NCBI GenBank assembly: GCA_017522685.1
Contig: JAFWYN010000019.1
Span: forward strand, 62,001-126,000
Direction: 5' to 3'
Source of the DNA: Lachnospiraceae bacterium
GTDB taxonomy: Bacteria; Bacillota_A; Clostridia; Lachnospirales; Lachnospiraceae
Length of the DNA: 64,000 bases
Each line of letters opens with the position of its first letter. Positions within the stretch are counted from its first letter, which is position 1. A program made the position numbers and the translations under genes. This document shows, in pieces, positions 34,895 through 45,160 of this stretch. The notes beneath the pieces are model-generated. The model was not told the DNA's origin. It did no database searches and saw nothing but the letters and a program-made list of their open reading frames with translations.

Positions 34895-35251
34895 CTAAAA
34901 CTCATTCATCAAATCTGTGGAAATCTGTCTAATGTTTACTACTTTTTCTCTGGCAGACTGCTCCAGCTCTGTTTCTTCCAAATCCTTGGTCAGCTCCACC
35001 AAACGGGCTATCTTTTCCTTGGCTCCTGCAAACTTTTCCACCAAATGCAGCTTTTCTTCATAACCAAGCAAAATCTTGTCACAGCGCTTAATCAAATCAT
35101 GCACACCCTGGCGACTGATACCATACTCCTCCGCAATCTCGCTTAAGGACATATCATTGTATACCGCATCCTCGTACACATTCCGCTGATGCTCTGTCAA
35201 CAGTTCCCCGTAAAAATCATATAAAAGTACTTGTTGAAATATCTTTTCCAT
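34895..35251 (-). CDS. ylxM: YlxM-family DNA-binding protein
   Basis: 118 residues. A predicted helix-turn-helix protein of the YlxM/p13 family, often an SRP pathway accessory. LLYDFYGELLTEHQ and SLSEIAEEYGISRQGVHDLIKR are characteristic. I use the ATG at 35251; an upstream GTG would add eight residues not typical of the family. First gene of the ylxM-ffh-rpsP-khpA-rimM-trmD operon. Confidence 0.93.
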   Translation of the reverse strand: MEKIFQQVLLYDFYGELLTEHQRNVYEDAVYNDMSLSEIAEEYGISRQGVHDLIKRCDKILLGYEEKLHLVEKFAGAKEKIARLVELTKDLEETELEQSAREKVVNIRQISTDLMNEF

Positions 35252-35288
35252 GTCGTTTACGCCCACTTTTTCCACATATTACAACGAA

Positions 35289-35327
35289 CACCTTTGCCAT
35301 CATACAACATAACAGCAAAGGTGTCAA
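35289..35327 (-). promoter_or_regulatory. Promoter of the ylxM-ffh-rpsP operon within an inverted repeat
   Basis: TTGACA (35322-35327), 17-base spacer, TATGAT (35299-35304). A perfect 9-bp inverted repeat, CACCTTTGC and GCAAAGGTG (35289-35297 and 35315-35323), covers the spacer, part of the -35 and the start-site side. That is a good operator shape. No regulator is known for it. Confidence 0.7.
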
Positions 35328-35362
35328 GTATTTTTTCTTTACAGTTTTATTTTTTCTTCAAA

Positions 35363-36250
35363 CTACTTATAATCGTCCTCATCCCAGTCTTCATCGATAG
35401 AGTATTCCAGATACTGCATAAACACTTCGTCCTCATCTGTCGCTTCGTAACGAACCAATGCATAAGACTTAATTTTTCCATCTTCCAATTTTTCTCCTGC
35501 ATCATGCATGGCAAAATTGGTCAGCATCACATTCTTCAGCGGCAGCCCCGAAGCTTCACAATGATTTTTTAAATCACTATAACTTCTTCTTGACTTATAC
35601 ATATCAGAAAAAATACGGCTGGACAAATAATAATACTGGCGATTAGGCAAATATTCTTCCATAGCTTCCATGAAACCATTCTCATCCACATAATCCTTCC
35701 ACTCTTCAAATTCATCCTCATATTTTTCTAAATCAACGATTTTTCCATCCACATAAAGAGCACCATAAGTTGTATGCTTATAGTTATTCAATATATCCAT
35801 TTTTGAATATCCCTTTAAGTCTTTCAAATCATCACTATCAGAATCATATTCTATACCCGAAGCTGTTATATATTCTGCACTACTGTTGTAAAAGAAATAC
35901 ATTTTTATTACCAAGTCCTCAGCATCCCAATCAGCTGCACCGGCAATATATTTTGATAGTGGTGCATAATCTGCAAACAAAAAGATATCATCACGCTCCT
36001 CAGCCTTTACCAGCTTACAGTCTTCATCAAAAACATACGGATGCATTATGTCATACCTAGTACGAGTATAACTGCGTACCTGCACGTCATTCTCATTCAA
36101 TGCTTTTACCACCGTTTCAAAATCCTGAGAAAAATTATACTTTTCTCCTTCAATGGTAATCTCTGCAAATTTGTGTCCGTTGTTTCCGCATGCGCTCAAT
36201 CCTGCTACCATGCACATTGTCAATAGTACTGTCAATAATCTTTTCTTCAT
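35363..36250 (-). CDS. Lipoprotein, paralogue pair member A
   Basis: 295 residues. Signal peptide with lipobox LSAC (Cys21), so lipid-anchored outside the membrane. The mature part shares blocks with the adjacent gene: HKFAEITIEGEKYNFS, ALYVDGKIVDLEKYEDEFEEW, LKNVMLTNFAMHDAGEKLE and the acidic ending EYSIDEDWDEDDYK. I do not recognise a named family. Rich in Asp, Glu and Tyr. It is separated from its paralogue by 50 bases, so a tandem duplication. Placed between ftsY and ylxM, which are often adjacent elsewhere. Confidence 0.8.
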   Translation of the reverse strand: MKKRLLTVLLTMCMVAGLSACGNNGHKFAEITIEGEKYNFSQDFETVVKALNENDVQVRSYTRTRYDIMHPYVFDEDCKLVKAEERDDIFLFADYAPLSKYIAGAADWDAEDLVIKMYFFYNSSAEYITASGIEYDSDSDDLKDLKGYSKMDILNNYKHTTYGALYVDGKIVDLEKYEDEFEEWKDYVDENGFMEAMEEYLPNRQYYYLSSRIFSDMYKSRRSYSDLKNHCEASGLPLKNVMLTNFAMHDAGEKLEDGKIKSYALVRYEATDEDEVFMQYLEYSIDEDWDEDDYK

Positions 36251-36300
36251 GTGTTTATCCCTCTCATATTTATATTTTCTATAATTTCATCTTATATGCA

Positions 36301-37278
36301 CTACTTATAATCTTCCTCGTCCCAGTCTTCGTCAATGGAGTATTCCAGGTATTTCATATAGATTCCATCATCATATCTGGCCTCATATCGAAGCAATGTA
36401 TAAGATTTAATTTCACCGGCTTCCAGTTTTTCTCCCGCATCATGCATGGCAAAGTTAGTCAGCATAACATTCTTCAATGGTACCCCAAATCGCTCACATT
36501 CTTTCTCAAACACGTCATAATCACCACTTGTTTCTAATCTATCCGACCAGATACGGCTTGAATAGTGATAATATCGCTGATTGGGCAAATACTTCTCCAT
36601 GGCTTTTGCAAATCCGTTCTCATTCAGACAAATTTTCCATTCCTCAAATTCATCCTCGTATTCTGACAAATCTACAAGCTCACCTTCTATGTAAAGGGCA
36701 CCACAAGTAGTTTGGTCAGGAACGGAAACCGCATCCATTTTTACATAGCCGTCTATCGACTCTATATCTTCCTTAACCGAGTCAGTTTTAATACCGGAAG
36801 CTGTTTCATAATCAACCCATTGCCAAAGTTCAAAAATCTTTATCACCATGTCGCCACTGTCTTCAAGTGACGGTATTCCGGAAACCTGATATTGACTTAC
36901 AGGAGCATAATCCGCGTACAGCTGAATATCAGAAATCTTCTCTCCTGTAATCACTTTACAATCTTCGTTATAGACGTAGGGGTTTAAGGATGCTCCCACT
37001 AAAAACTTACCTACCTTTATTCCATTTCCGGTTAAATCCTTTATCACATCTTCGAAATCCCGGGATAAATTGTACTTATTTCCTTCAATGGTAACTTCTG
37101 CAAACTTATGTCCCTTTTCTACAGTGGCGCTCTCTCCCCCATGTTCTTCTATTTCTTTGGTCACATTCTGTGTTTCCTTGGCACTATCATTATCGCTATT
37201 CTTTTGTCCTTCTTCTCCACAGGCACTTAATCCGACAGCTATACATATTGTCATTAGTATTACTAATAATTTCTTCAT
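36301..37278 (-). CDS. Lipoprotein, paralogue pair member B
   Basis: 325 residues from MKKLLVIL. Lipobox LSAC (Cys20). After a Ser/Thr/Glu linker (about 21-55) the fold follows copy A: GHKFAEVTIEGNKYNLS, EYEDEFEEW, VMLTNFAMHDAGEKLEAG, ending EYSIDEDWDEEDYK. The extra linker places its domain farther from the membrane than copy A. Not recognised as a named family. The first of the two in transcription order. Confidence 0.8.
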   Translation of the reverse strand: MKKLLVILMTICIAVGLSACGEEGQKNSDNDSAKETQNVTKEIEEHGGESATVEKGHKFAEVTIEGNKYNLSRDFEDVIKDLTGNGIKVGKFLVGASLNPYVYNEDCKVITGEKISDIQLYADYAPVSQYQVSGIPSLEDSGDMVIKIFELWQWVDYETASGIKTDSVKEDIESIDGYVKMDAVSVPDQTTCGALYIEGELVDLSEYEDEFEEWKICLNENGFAKAMEKYLPNQRYYHYSSRIWSDRLETSGDYDVFEKECERFGVPLKNVMLTNFAMHDAGEKLEAGEIKSYTLLRYEARYDDGIYMKYLEYSIDEDWDEEDYK

Positions 37279-37367
37279 ATTTTTTTCTCTCATATCTTTG
37301 GTAAACTAACACCATCATTATTTCTACATGTAATACACATGAAATCACACTAAAGTTTCATCTTATC

Positions 37368-38234
37368 CTAGATTTTTTCACTAAACAAATTCTTATAGCC
37401 TTCCCCGTAAATCTCCATAGCACTGCTGACAATCATAAAAGCCATGGGGTCCTCTTCCTTGATGATATCCTCCACCTTGGGAGATATCTGCTTTTTCACC
37501 ACGCACATGATGACCTTCTTTTCCTTACCGCTGTAAGCCCCCTCACCGCGCACATAAGTGACGCCGATTTCCAGGTCATCTAATAGTCGTTTGGTAATTT
37601 CTTCCGACTTGTCACTGATGATATGAATCAGCTTGGCTTCATCCTTGCCGTATAGCACAATATCCATTACCAAAGAAGTAATAATTACGGTCATACCGGC
37701 GTACAAAGCTTTATCAATATCTTTGAATACCAATGCCGAACAGGTCACCACCACGGCATCCATCAGCAAAAACAAATTGTTGGTCTTTAAATGTGGCTTC
37801 TTGGTACGGATAATTTTCACAATGATATCAATACCGCCGGTGGTAGCTTTTGCGCGAAATACGGTGCCCATACCCACTGCCAACAAGGCACCGCCTGCCA
37901 AACCGGCCAAAAACGGTTCCTCTGTTACGGCTCCGAATCTTGCGGTAAAAAAGTTGGTCATGGGTGAAATAATGGCAATACAATAAATGGTGGATACGAT
38001 AAACTTAAATCCAAACTTCCATGTGCCCAGCAAAAGTATGGGGATATTAAACAGCAAAATCAAAGTACCGGTTTCAACAGGAATCAATCGACTGACAATA
38101 ATGGAGATACCGGTTACACCGCCCGGTGCCAGGGAATTGGGATCCAAAAACATACCGATTGCCGCGGCATACAGAACGGCCCCTATGGTCATCATAAAGA
38201 AACGCTTCACTTTTTGTTGCATGGCTTGGCTCAT
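37368..38234 (-). CDS. YitT-family membrane protein (DUF2179)
   Basis: 288 residues. About five membrane helices form the YitT unit (GAVLYAAAIGMFLDPNSLAPGGVTG near the N-terminus), then a cytosolic DUF2179 domain (LIHIISDKSEEITKRLLDDLEIGVTYVRGEGAYSG). Family function is unsettled; transport is suspected. ATG at 38234, with GGAGG just upstream. Its candidate promoter (TTGTAA-18-TATAAT, 38270-38299) lies inside the ilvA terminator. Confidence 0.88.
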   Translation of the reverse strand: MSQAMQQKVKRFFMMTIGAVLYAAAIGMFLDPNSLAPGGVTGISIIVSRLIPVETGTLILLFNIPILLLGTWKFGFKFIVSTIYCIAIISPMTNFFTARFGAVTEEPFLAGLAGGALLAVGMGTVFRAKATTGGIDIIVKIIRTKKPHLKTNNLFLLMDAVVVTCSALVFKDIDKALYAGMTVIITSLVMDIVLYGKDEAKLIHIISDKSEEITKRLLDDLEIGVTYVRGEGAYSGKEKKVIMCVVKKQISPKVEDIIKEEDPMAFMIVSSAMEIYGEGYKNLFSEKI

Positions 38235-38269
38235 ACACACCTCCGGCTTACAAACATTTGCTTAGTATT

Positions 38270-38299
38270 ATTATAAAGGAAAGCCCGTATATTTTACAA
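38270..38299 (-). promoter_or_regulatory. Candidate promoter of the YitT gene inside the ilvA terminator
   Basis: TTGTAA (38294-38299), 18-base spacer, TATAAT (38270-38275). The -35 sits in the terminator loop. Confidence 0.5.
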
Positions 38300-38313
38300 T
38301 ACAGGCTTTCTTA
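38279..38313 (-). terminator. Terminator of ilvA
   Basis: AAAGCCTGTATTG-loop-ATACGGGCTTT stem followed by CCTTTAT on the minus strand, 20 bases after the ilvA stop. Confidence 0.7.
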
Positions 38314-38330
38314 GTATATCCTATTTTTGC

Positions 38331-39542
38331 TTAAATATTTGTACGTACCAATTTGGGCATATAGCCTTCTTTCTCCAAGGCCTCCATAATCTGATGCTTG
38401 TGCTCGGTACCGAAAGCCTCCAGGGTAATCCGAAGTTCCACTGCCGCACTACGGTTGGTGCTGACAAACTGGTTATGCTCCAGCTTTATCACATTACCGT
38501 TTTCTCTTGCCACCACTCCGGATACTCTGCACAGCTCGCCCGGCTTGTCGGGAAGAAGTACGGAAACGGTAAATATTCTGTCACGGAAAATGAGTCCCTG
38601 CTGTACCACGGATGACATGGTAATCACATCCATGTTTCCGCCGCTTAAGATGGATACCACTCTCTTATCCTTCACATCCAGCTGCTTTAATGCCGCCACG
38701 GTCAAAAGGCCTGAGTTCTCTACCACCATTTTATGATTTTCCACCATATCCAGGAATGCTACGATTAAATCCTGGTCTTCTACGGTTATAATATCATCTA
38801 AGTTTTCTTTTAAATAGGGGAACAGTTTTGCTCCCGGCGTCTTCACTGCAGTACCATCTGCGATAGTACTTACTTTAGGCAGCGTCACCACTTCACCGGC
38901 TTTTATGGATTCCTGCAGACAATTTGCTCCCGCCGGCTCCACACCGATTACTTTAATTTTCGGATTCAGCATTTTGGCCAAAGTAGAAACTCCGGTTGCC
39001 AAGCCGCCGCCACCGATGGGCACTAAAATATAATCCACCAAAGGCAGTTCCTTGAAGATTTCCATGGCAATGGTTCCCTGCCCGGTAGCAACCCTTAAAT
39101 CATCAAAGGGATGAATAAAGGTATATCCATGCTCCGCTGCCAGCTCATAAGCCTTTTCACAGGCCTCGTCATACACATCCCCGTAAAGAATCACTTCCGC
39201 TCCATACCCTTTGGTACGATTCACCTTCATAAGAGGTGTGGTAGTAGGCATAACGATGGTAGCCTTTACCCCATAGCTTTTTGCCGCATATGCCACACCC
39301 TGGGCGTGATTGCCTGCGGATGCAGTGATCACACCTTTTGCACGTTCCTCATCACTTAGGGTACTCATGGCATAATAAGCGCCACGAAGCTTATAGGCGC
39401 CTGTAAACTGCATATTTTCCGGCTTTAAGAACACTCTGTTACCGGTCTGCTTGCTTAAATAGTCACTATATACCAGCTTGGTTTCCAGCGTCACCTTCTT
39501 TACTACCTCTGACGCCTCTTCAAACCTTTCCAATGTCAACAT
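38331..39542 (-). CDS. ilvA: Threonine ammonia-lyase
   Basis: 403 residues. PLP enzyme that converts threonine to 2-oxobutanoate for isoleucine synthesis or threonine breakdown. The PLP lysine is in FTGAYKLRGAYYA, and the phosphate loop is VPIGGGGLATGVS. A C-terminal ACT-like domain (about 325-400) suggests feedback control, fitting the biosynthetic/single-ACT type. GGAGTAAG precedes the ATG. Last gene after smc-ftsY, with a 23-base gap, an uncommon partner for that operon. Confidence 0.93.
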   Translation of the reverse strand: MLTLERFEEASEVVKKVTLETKLVYSDYLSKQTGNRVFLKPENMQFTGAYKLRGAYYAMSTLSDEERAKGVITASAGNHAQGVAYAAKSYGVKATIVMPTTTPLMKVNRTKGYGAEVILYGDVYDEACEKAYELAAEHGYTFIHPFDDLRVATGQGTIAMEIFKELPLVDYILVPIGGGGLATGVSTLAKMLNPKIKVIGVEPAGANCLQESIKAGEVVTLPKVSTIADGTAVKTPGAKLFPYLKENLDDIITVEDQDLIVAFLDMVENHKMVVENSGLLTVAALKQLDVKDKRVVSILSGGNMDVITMSSVVQQGLIFRDRIFTVSVLLPDKPGELCRVSGVVARENGNVIKLEHNQFVSTNRSAAVELRITLEAFGTEHKHQIMEALEKEGYMPKLVRTNI

Positions 39543-39565
39543 AAGTCTTACTCCTTACTTACGAC

Positions 39566-40534
39566 TTAAACTTCTTCCTCTTCGTCCTCATCCTTCTCAG
39601 GATTTACTTCGAACAAAGCATTTACAAACTCATCGGAATCAAACTTCTGCAAATCATCAATGGATTCGCCCACACCGATGAACTTCACCGGCACATTCAG
39701 CTCTGACTGTATTGCAACGGCAATACCACCCTTGGCAGTACCGTCCATCTTGGTGAGAATAATACCCGTCAGCTGTGCCACATCACCAAATTCTCTGGCC
39801 TGCACCATGGCATTCTGACCTGTAGTACCGTCCAGTACAATGAGATTCTCTCTATGGGCATCCGGAAACTCTCTGTCAATAATACGATTCATTTTCCGAA
39901 GCTCTTCCATCAGATTCTTTTTGTTATGGAGACGACCTGCTGTATCAATCAAAAGTACATCCGTTTTTCTGGCCTTGGCTGCATTTACCGCATCAAATAC
40001 CACGCTGGCAGGGTCCGTTCCTTCCTTGCCGCCCACCATGGGCACATCCGCTCTGCGGGCCCACTCTGCCAGTTGCTCTCCGGCCGCCGCACGGAAGGTG
40101 TCTGCAGCAGCAATGAGTACCTTGCGGTTCTTATCCTTTAACTTCCCGGCCAACTTACCTACGGAAGTGGTTTTACCTACACCATTGACACCGATTACCA
40201 TGATGACTGACTGCCTATCTTCAAAATCATATGCCGTCTCGTCCACATGCATCTGTTCCTTGATACTGTCAATCAGCAACTGCTTACACTCGGAAGGCTG
40301 CTTAATATGCTGCTCTTTCACTTGTGTTCTTAATCGGTTGATGATATCCGTAGTGGCATTAACACCGATATCTCCCATAATCAGAATCTCTTCCAATTCC
40401 TCATAAAAATCCTCATCAATGGCTGAAAAGCCGCTGAATACTGAGTCAATTCCCCTTACAATATTCTCTCTGGTCTTGGTTAATCCTGCCTTTAACCGGC
40501 CAAAAAAGCCTTTCTTTTCTTTTTCTTCACTCAT
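39566..40534 (-). CDS. ftsY: Signal recognition particle receptor FtsY
   Basis: 322 residues. NG domain GTPase that receives Ffh-bound nascent chains at the membrane. GVNGVGKTTSVGKLA, DTAGRLHNKKNLMEEL and TKMDGTAKGG mark it. The acidic A domain of E. coli FtsY is missing, as in most Firmicutes; the short basic N-terminus probably binds lipid. It ends in an acidic tail (EKDEDEEEEV). It follows smc by 10 bases. Confidence 0.97.
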   Translation of the reverse strand: MSEEKEKKGFFGRLKAGLTKTRENIVRGIDSVFSGFSAIDEDFYEELEEILIMGDIGVNATTDIINRLRTQVKEQHIKQPSECKQLLIDSIKEQMHVDETAYDFEDRQSVIMVIGVNGVGKTTSVGKLAGKLKDKNRKVLIAAADTFRAAAGEQLAEWARRADVPMVGGKEGTDPASVVFDAVNAAKARKTDVLLIDTAGRLHNKKNLMEELRKMNRIIDREFPDAHRENLIVLDGTTGQNAMVQAREFGDVAQLTGIILTKMDGTAKGGIAVAIQSELNVPVKFIGVGESIDDLQKFDSDEFVNALFEVNPEKDEDEEEEV

Positions 40535-40544
40535 AGATACCCCT

Positions 40545-43500
40545 CTAGTTTTCTAATTCCTTATCAATCAAATTCACACTTACCAAGGTGGATACACCCT
40601 TCTCCTGCATGGTGATACCGTACAATCTGTCCGCACTTTCCATGGTTCCTCTTCGGTGTGTTATGACAATAAACTGTGTATGCTTGGTCAACTTATGCAG
40701 ATATTTCGCATATCTTCCTACATTGGATTCATCCAATGCAGCCTCGATTTCGTCCAATAGACAGAACGGGGAAGGCTTCAGATTCTGAATCGCAAACAAC
40801 AGGGCGATAGCAGTTAATGCTTTTTCACCACCGGACAGCTGCATCATGTTCTGGAGTTTCTTTCCCGGAGGCTGCGCAATAATACGAATGCCTGCCTCTA
40901 ACAGATCTTCCTCCTCCATCAGCTCCAGAGTACCCTTACCGCCGCCAAACAGTTCCTTAAATACCTTATCAAACTCCTTGGCAATCTCTGCAAACTTCTC
41001 CGTAAACTGTTTACGCATAGCCGCATCCAGCTCGGCAATGATGCCTTCCAAGGTCTTCTCTGCCTCTACCAAATCATCATGCTGGGTCCTTAAGAAGGTA
41101 TAACGCTCCATCAGGCTCTTGTACTCTTCGATAGCATTAACGTTGACATTACCCAGCTTCTTGATATCATCCTTGATACCACTGATAGCCTTCTTCATAG
41201 CCGGCAAATCAGTCATGCTTTCATCCCGGATGGATGCTGCATCCTTCAAGGTAATCTCATACTCTTCCCACATATAATTAATCTGGGATTCGATGGATTC
41301 CTCCAATCGCTCCTTCTGGGCAGTCAGTCGGTATACTTCCTTATCCAAAGCATTCATACGCTCGGACAATTCTTCTCTGGTTTGGAAGAAGGATTTCTGC
41401 TTACCGCTAAGTAATTCCTTGCGTTCCATATCCTCTTTCAGCTTAATTTGGGAATTTTCTTCCGCATCATAGGATGCTTCAATGGTTTCCCTAATCTGCT
41501 GAATATTGGCTTCCTTGCTCTCCACATCCAGAACATTCTGTGCCAAAGCTTCTTCGATTTCTTCCAGTTCCTTCACATAACGTTCTTTTTCGCCTTCGAT
41601 ACGGTCTACATTGGACTGGTGGAATTTTTGGGTCTGCATCATACGCTCCAGCTTCAATTCCCACTCTGTCACACGACCTGCAACCGTGGATTCTTCTTTA
41701 CGCTTCTCTTCCAACTGCTTCTGGAACTCTGTTATCTGTATCTGGGTATTCTTTTCCAGTTCTTCACTGCTGTTCAATTCTGCCAAAATGGCTTCTTTAC
41801 CCTTATGATTCTCCAGAATCTGTGCCTCGATTTCCTTCTGCTCCTGCTTCATGGATTCAAAGCTTTGCTCTTCTTCCGCCAGACGTTCTTTCACCTGTGA
41901 AATACTGATTCTTGCGGTATTCTGCTCTATGGATTTGCGCTGAATATCCATCTTCAGACGTTCTAAATCCATACGCAGTTTATTTCTTTCGGTCTTGGTA
42001 TCTTCAATTTCCTGATTGAGGGATGTAATAGCCTCTTCCAGCTTCTTAATATTTTTCTCCAGCTCCTCAATCTCTCGACGACGTCCCAAAAGATTACTGT
42101 TATTCTTAAAAGCACCACCACTGATGGCACCGCCGGGTACCAAAAGCTCTCCTTCGATGGTAACCATACGGATGCCGTAATCAAACTTACGGGCAATCTT
42201 TACGGCATTATCCACATTGTCAACCACCATAATACGTCCCAGCATAGCCTTGGCAACATTACGGTATTTCTTGTCAGTATGTACCAGCTCATCAGCCATA
42301 CCAATGGCTCCGGGCTCCTTTAATGCTTCCGGATTCTTAAATTCCTGGGGCTTGGTAATACTGGTCAAAGGAAGGAAGGTGGCACGGCCGGCCTTGTTGT
42401 CCTTCAAGAAACGTATCATCTTCTTAGCCGTTTCTTCATCATCCGTTACGATATTCTGAATATTACCGCCCAGTGCGGTTTCAATGGCCGTCTCATATTT
42501 TTCTTCCACGGTAATAATATCCGCTACAACACCAACGATTCCCTTCACATTGGATTTTTGTTCCATGACCTTCTTAACACTGCCGCCATATCCGTCATAT
42601 CGCTCAGCAATATTGGTCAACGCATCCAGCTTTGATTTTTCCTGATGGAAACTGTTCTGGGTTTCTCTCAGCTTTTGGTCAGTTTGTGCCAGCTGCTCTC
42701 TCTTCTTGCCCACTTCCAGTTCTATAGAAGCTTCCTTTTCATGCATGCCGCGTATTTCCTCGCAGATAGCCGCAAAATTATCTTCCAGCTGCTTAATACT
42801 TTCAGAACGTTCTGCTTCATCGCTTTTTGCGCGCAAAATACGGGAATTCAACTCCGCCTTACGGATATTGATATTTTCCAGCATGGAATCAAAGCGTCCC
42901 ATTTTAGATTTAATGGTCGCTCTCTGGTTCAATTCCCCGATAATGGTATTCTTACCTGTTTCAATGCTGTTATTCAGTTCTTCTATTTGATTCTGTACCT
43001 CTTCCAGTCGCTGCTTGATTTCATCTCTGGAACGGGTGATATCCTGTACCTGCTTATCGATATCATCCTTATCCGCCAGAATCCCTTCTTTATCTTTATT
43101 CTTTCCTTCGATTTCATCCAATACACTCTTTTTACGATTCTGCAAATGCTCTGCATTGGAATGGGCAGAGTTAATCTGCTCCTTTAATACATTGATTTCA
43201 CCTTCCAGACGCTCACGAAGCACACCCGTATTACTAAGGGTATCACGGGCTGCATTAATTGCTTCTTCCAAGGCTTCTATCTCTGCCTGTATCTGCTCAT
43301 ATTCTTCCTTGATATGGTTGTAATGCTCTGTGGTATGCTCCAAATCATCGGATGCAATGCGATACTTTTCGTCCACGCTGTCCAGCTGTTCGCGGATACG
43401 TACATTTTCCAGCAGGAACACATTTACATCCAGAGTCTTTAACTCTTCCTTTTTCTTCAGGTAAATCTTAGCCACCTCAGACTGTTTCTCCAAAGGACCT

Positions 43501-44105
43501 ACCTGCTTCTCCAATTCAGACAAAATATCATTCACACGGATCAGGTTCTGCTTTTCGTTCTCCAGCTTGGCCTGTGCTGCGTTCTTACGACGTTTAAACT
43601 TCACAATACCTGCCGCCTCGTCGAAAAGTTCACGGCGTTCTTCCGGCTTACCGCTCAAAATCTTATCAATCTGTCCCTGACCGATGATGGAATAGCCTTC
43701 CTTACCGATACCGGTATCATAGAAAAGCTCATTTACATCACGAAGTCTGCAAACAGCACCGTTAATCAAATACTCGCTTTCACCGCTGCGATAAATACGT
43801 CTTGCTACCGTCACCTCATCGTAATCAATGGCAAGCTGATGATCCGAATTGTCCAGAGTAATCGCCACATAAGCATAGCTTAAGGGCTTACGAAGCTCTG
43901 TTCCGGAGAAAATAACATCCTGCATGCTGGCACCACGAAGCTGCTTAATACGCTGCTCGCCCAGTACCCAACGTACTGCATCTGCAACATTACTCTTTCC
44001 GCTGCCGTTCGGACCTACAATACCTGTAATACCGTTGTGAAATTGAAACACTATTTTATTTGCAAAGGATTTAAATCCATGTACTTCAATGCTTTTTAAA
44101 TACAT
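40545..44105 (-). CDS. smc: Chromosome segregation protein SMC
   Basis: 1186 residues, typical length. N-terminal Walker [11 protein letters not shown] (about 31-40), long coiled-coil arms, a hinge near the middle ([12 protein letters not shown] to GGAFKNNSN), and C-terminal signature [15 protein letters not shown] with Walker [15 protein letters not shown]. It folds and organises the nucleoid with ScpA/ScpB, which are not in this window. Part of the rnc-smc-ftsY operon, a widespread Firmicute order. Confidence 0.98.
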   Translation of the reverse strand: MYLKSIEVHGFKSFANKIVFQFHNGITGIVGPNGSGKSNVADAVRWVLGEQRIKQLRGASMQDVIFSGTELRKPLSYAYVAITLDNSDHQLAIDYDEVTVARRIYRSGESEYLINGAVCRLRDVNELFYDTGIGKEGYSIIGQGQIDKILSGKPEERRELFDEAAGIVKFKRRKNAAQAKLENEKQNLIRVNDILSELEKQVGPLEKQSEVAKIYLKKKEELKTLDVNVFLLENVRIREQLDSVDEKYRIASDDLEHTTEHYNHIKEEYEQIQAEIEALEEAINAARDTLSNTGVLRERLEGEINVLKEQINSAHSNAEHLQNRKKSVLDEIEGKNKDKEGILADKDDIDKQVQDITRSRDEIKQRLEEVQNQIEELNNSIETGKNTIIGELNQRATIKSKMGRFDSMLENINIRKAELNSRILRAKSDEAERSESIKQLEDNFAAICEEIRGMHEKEASIELEVGKKREQLAQTDQKLRETQNSFHQEKSKLDALTNIAERYDGYGGSVKKVMEQKSNVKGIVGVVADIITVEEKYETAIETALGGNIQNIVTDDEETAKKMIRFLKDNKAGRATFLPLTSITKPQEFKNPEALKEPGAIGMADELVHTDKKYRNVAKAMLGRIMVVDNVDNAVKIARKFDYGIRMVTIEGELLVPGGAISGGAFKNNSNLLGRRREIEELEKNIKKLEEAITSLNQEIEDTKTERNKLRMDLERLKMDIQRKSIEQNTARISISQVKERLAEEEQSFESMKQEQKEIEAQILENHKGKEAILAELNSSEELEKNTQIQITEFQKQLEEKRKEESTVAGRVTEWELKLERMMQTQKFHQSNVDRIEGEKERYVKELEEIEEALAQNVLDVESKEANIQQIRETIEASYDAEENSQIKLKEDMERKELLSGKQKSFFQTREELSERMNALDKEVYRLTAQKERLEESIESQINYMWEEYEITLKDAASIRDESMTDLPAMKKAISGIKDDIKKLGNVNVNAIEEYKSLMERYTFLRTQHDDLVEAEKTLEGIIAELDAAMRKQFTEKFAEIAKEFDKVFKELFGGGKGTLELMEEEDLLEAGIRIIAQPPGKKLQNMMQLSGGEKALTAIALLFAIQNLKPSPFCLLDEIEAALDESNVGRYAKYLHKLTKHTQFIVITHRRGTMESADRLYGITMQEKGVSTLVSVNLIDKELEN

Positions 44106-44123
44106 CTTCTTCCCCGCTTTCGC

Positions 44124-44825
44124 CTATTTACGTATTCCTCGTTCCCGCAGCAACAGGAGTGCTTCGTATGCCGCTTCCTGTTCCGCCGCCTTTTTGGTTC
44201 TTCCCTGACCTTTACCTATGACTTCATCTTCCATAACAATTTCCACAAAAAAGACTTTATCGTGTTCCGGTCCGGTTTCTTCCACCAAAACATAATGAAA
44301 TTCTTTCTTAAGCTTACCCTGTATTAATTCCTGCAGATTAGTCTTACTGTCGTAAAACAGTTGCTTTTCTTCCAAATCAGACAAAATAAACCGATAGATA
44401 AACTCTTTTGCCTTCTCCATGCCACCATCCAGATAAATGGCACCGATAACAGCTTCCATGGCATCTGACGTGATGGAATCCCTCTTTCTGCCTCCGGTAT
44501 TCTCTTCTCCCTTTCCCAAAAGCAAAAACTCTCCCAATTCCAAATCCCTTGCACAAAAGGCCAGGGAAGGTTCACATACCATGGAAGCCCTCATCTTAGT
44601 CAATTCGCCTTCCCGTTTTCCCTCATACTGGCGGAATAAAAACTCACTGCTTACAAGCTCCAGTACTGCATCTCCCAAAAATTCCAGTCGCTCATAATCC
44701 TTCATCTTATTGATTTTCTGTTCATTGGTGAAGGAACTGTGAGTAATGGCCTGCTTTAACAGGGAAATATCCTGAAAACGATAACCGATTCTTTCCTCCA
44801 ACAACTCTAATCCGTACTTCTGCAT
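44124..44825 (-). CDS. rnc: Ribonuclease III
   Basis: 233 residues from MQKYGLELL. The catalytic box ERLEFLGDAVLELVSSEFLF and the C-terminal dsRNA-binding domain (TNLQELIQGKLKKEFHYVLVEETGPEHDKVF to GQGRTKKAAEQEAA) are complete. It processes rRNA and structured RNAs. ATG at 44825 with AAAGGA upstream; the longer frame would start at TTG inside the acpP terminator. Confidence 0.97.
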   Translation of the reverse strand: MQKYGLELLEERIGYRFQDISLLKQAITHSSFTNEQKINKMKDYERLEFLGDAVLELVSSEFLFRQYEGKREGELTKMRASMVCEPSLAFCARDLELGEFLLLGKGEENTGGRKRDSITSDAMEAVIGAIYLDGGMEKAKEFIYRFILSDLEEKQLFYDSKTNLQELIQGKLKKEFHYVLVEETGPEHDKVFFVEIVMEDEVIGKGQGRTKKAAEQEAAYEALLLLRERGIRK

Positions 44826-44840
44826 ATCTGTCCTTTCCAA

Positions 44841-44883
44841 AAAATCAAGCGTTCCGTAGCTCAATAGAGTATCCGGAACGCTC
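44841..44883 (-). terminator. Terminator of the plsX-acpP unit
   Basis: AGCGTTCCG-loop-CGGAACGCT stem followed by TTTTTT on the minus strand, between acpP and rnc. Confidence 0.8.
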
Positions 44884-44913
44884 TTTCTTCGAAATACTGT
44901 TTCAGCTTACCGA

Positions 44914-45144
44914 TTAATTGATAGCATTCTTAATCATTTCAATTGCTTCTTCTACAGTACTGATATTCTCAGCAAGATCAGCGGGAACTTCAATATCGAA
45001 TTCCTGCTCGATACCCATGATAATCTGGTATACATCCAATGAGTCAGCACCCAAATCATCGGTAAATGTTGTATCCATGGTGATTTCATCCGGATCAACA
45101 CTTAATACATCCACAATAATTGCTTTCAACTTTTCAAATTCCAT
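44914..45144 (-). CDS. acpP: Acyl carrier protein
   Basis: 76 residues, acidic four-helix carrier. The phosphopantetheine serine is in DLGADSLDVYQIIMGIE. Carries acyl chains for fatty acid and phospholipid synthesis, including those used by PlsX encoded 16 bases upstream. AGGAAGG lies upstream of the ATG. Confidence 0.97.
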   Translation of the reverse strand: MEFEKLKAIIVDVLSVDPDEITMDTTFTDDLGADSLDVYQIIMGIEQEFDIEVPADLAENISTVEEAIEMIKNAIN

Positions 45145-45160
45145 AATTAAATTCCTTCCT

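Noticed and set aside
38331..39542. A T-box or leader-peptide attenuator before ilvA
   Set aside because: Only 23 bases separate it from ftsY, with no leader structure or T-box core.
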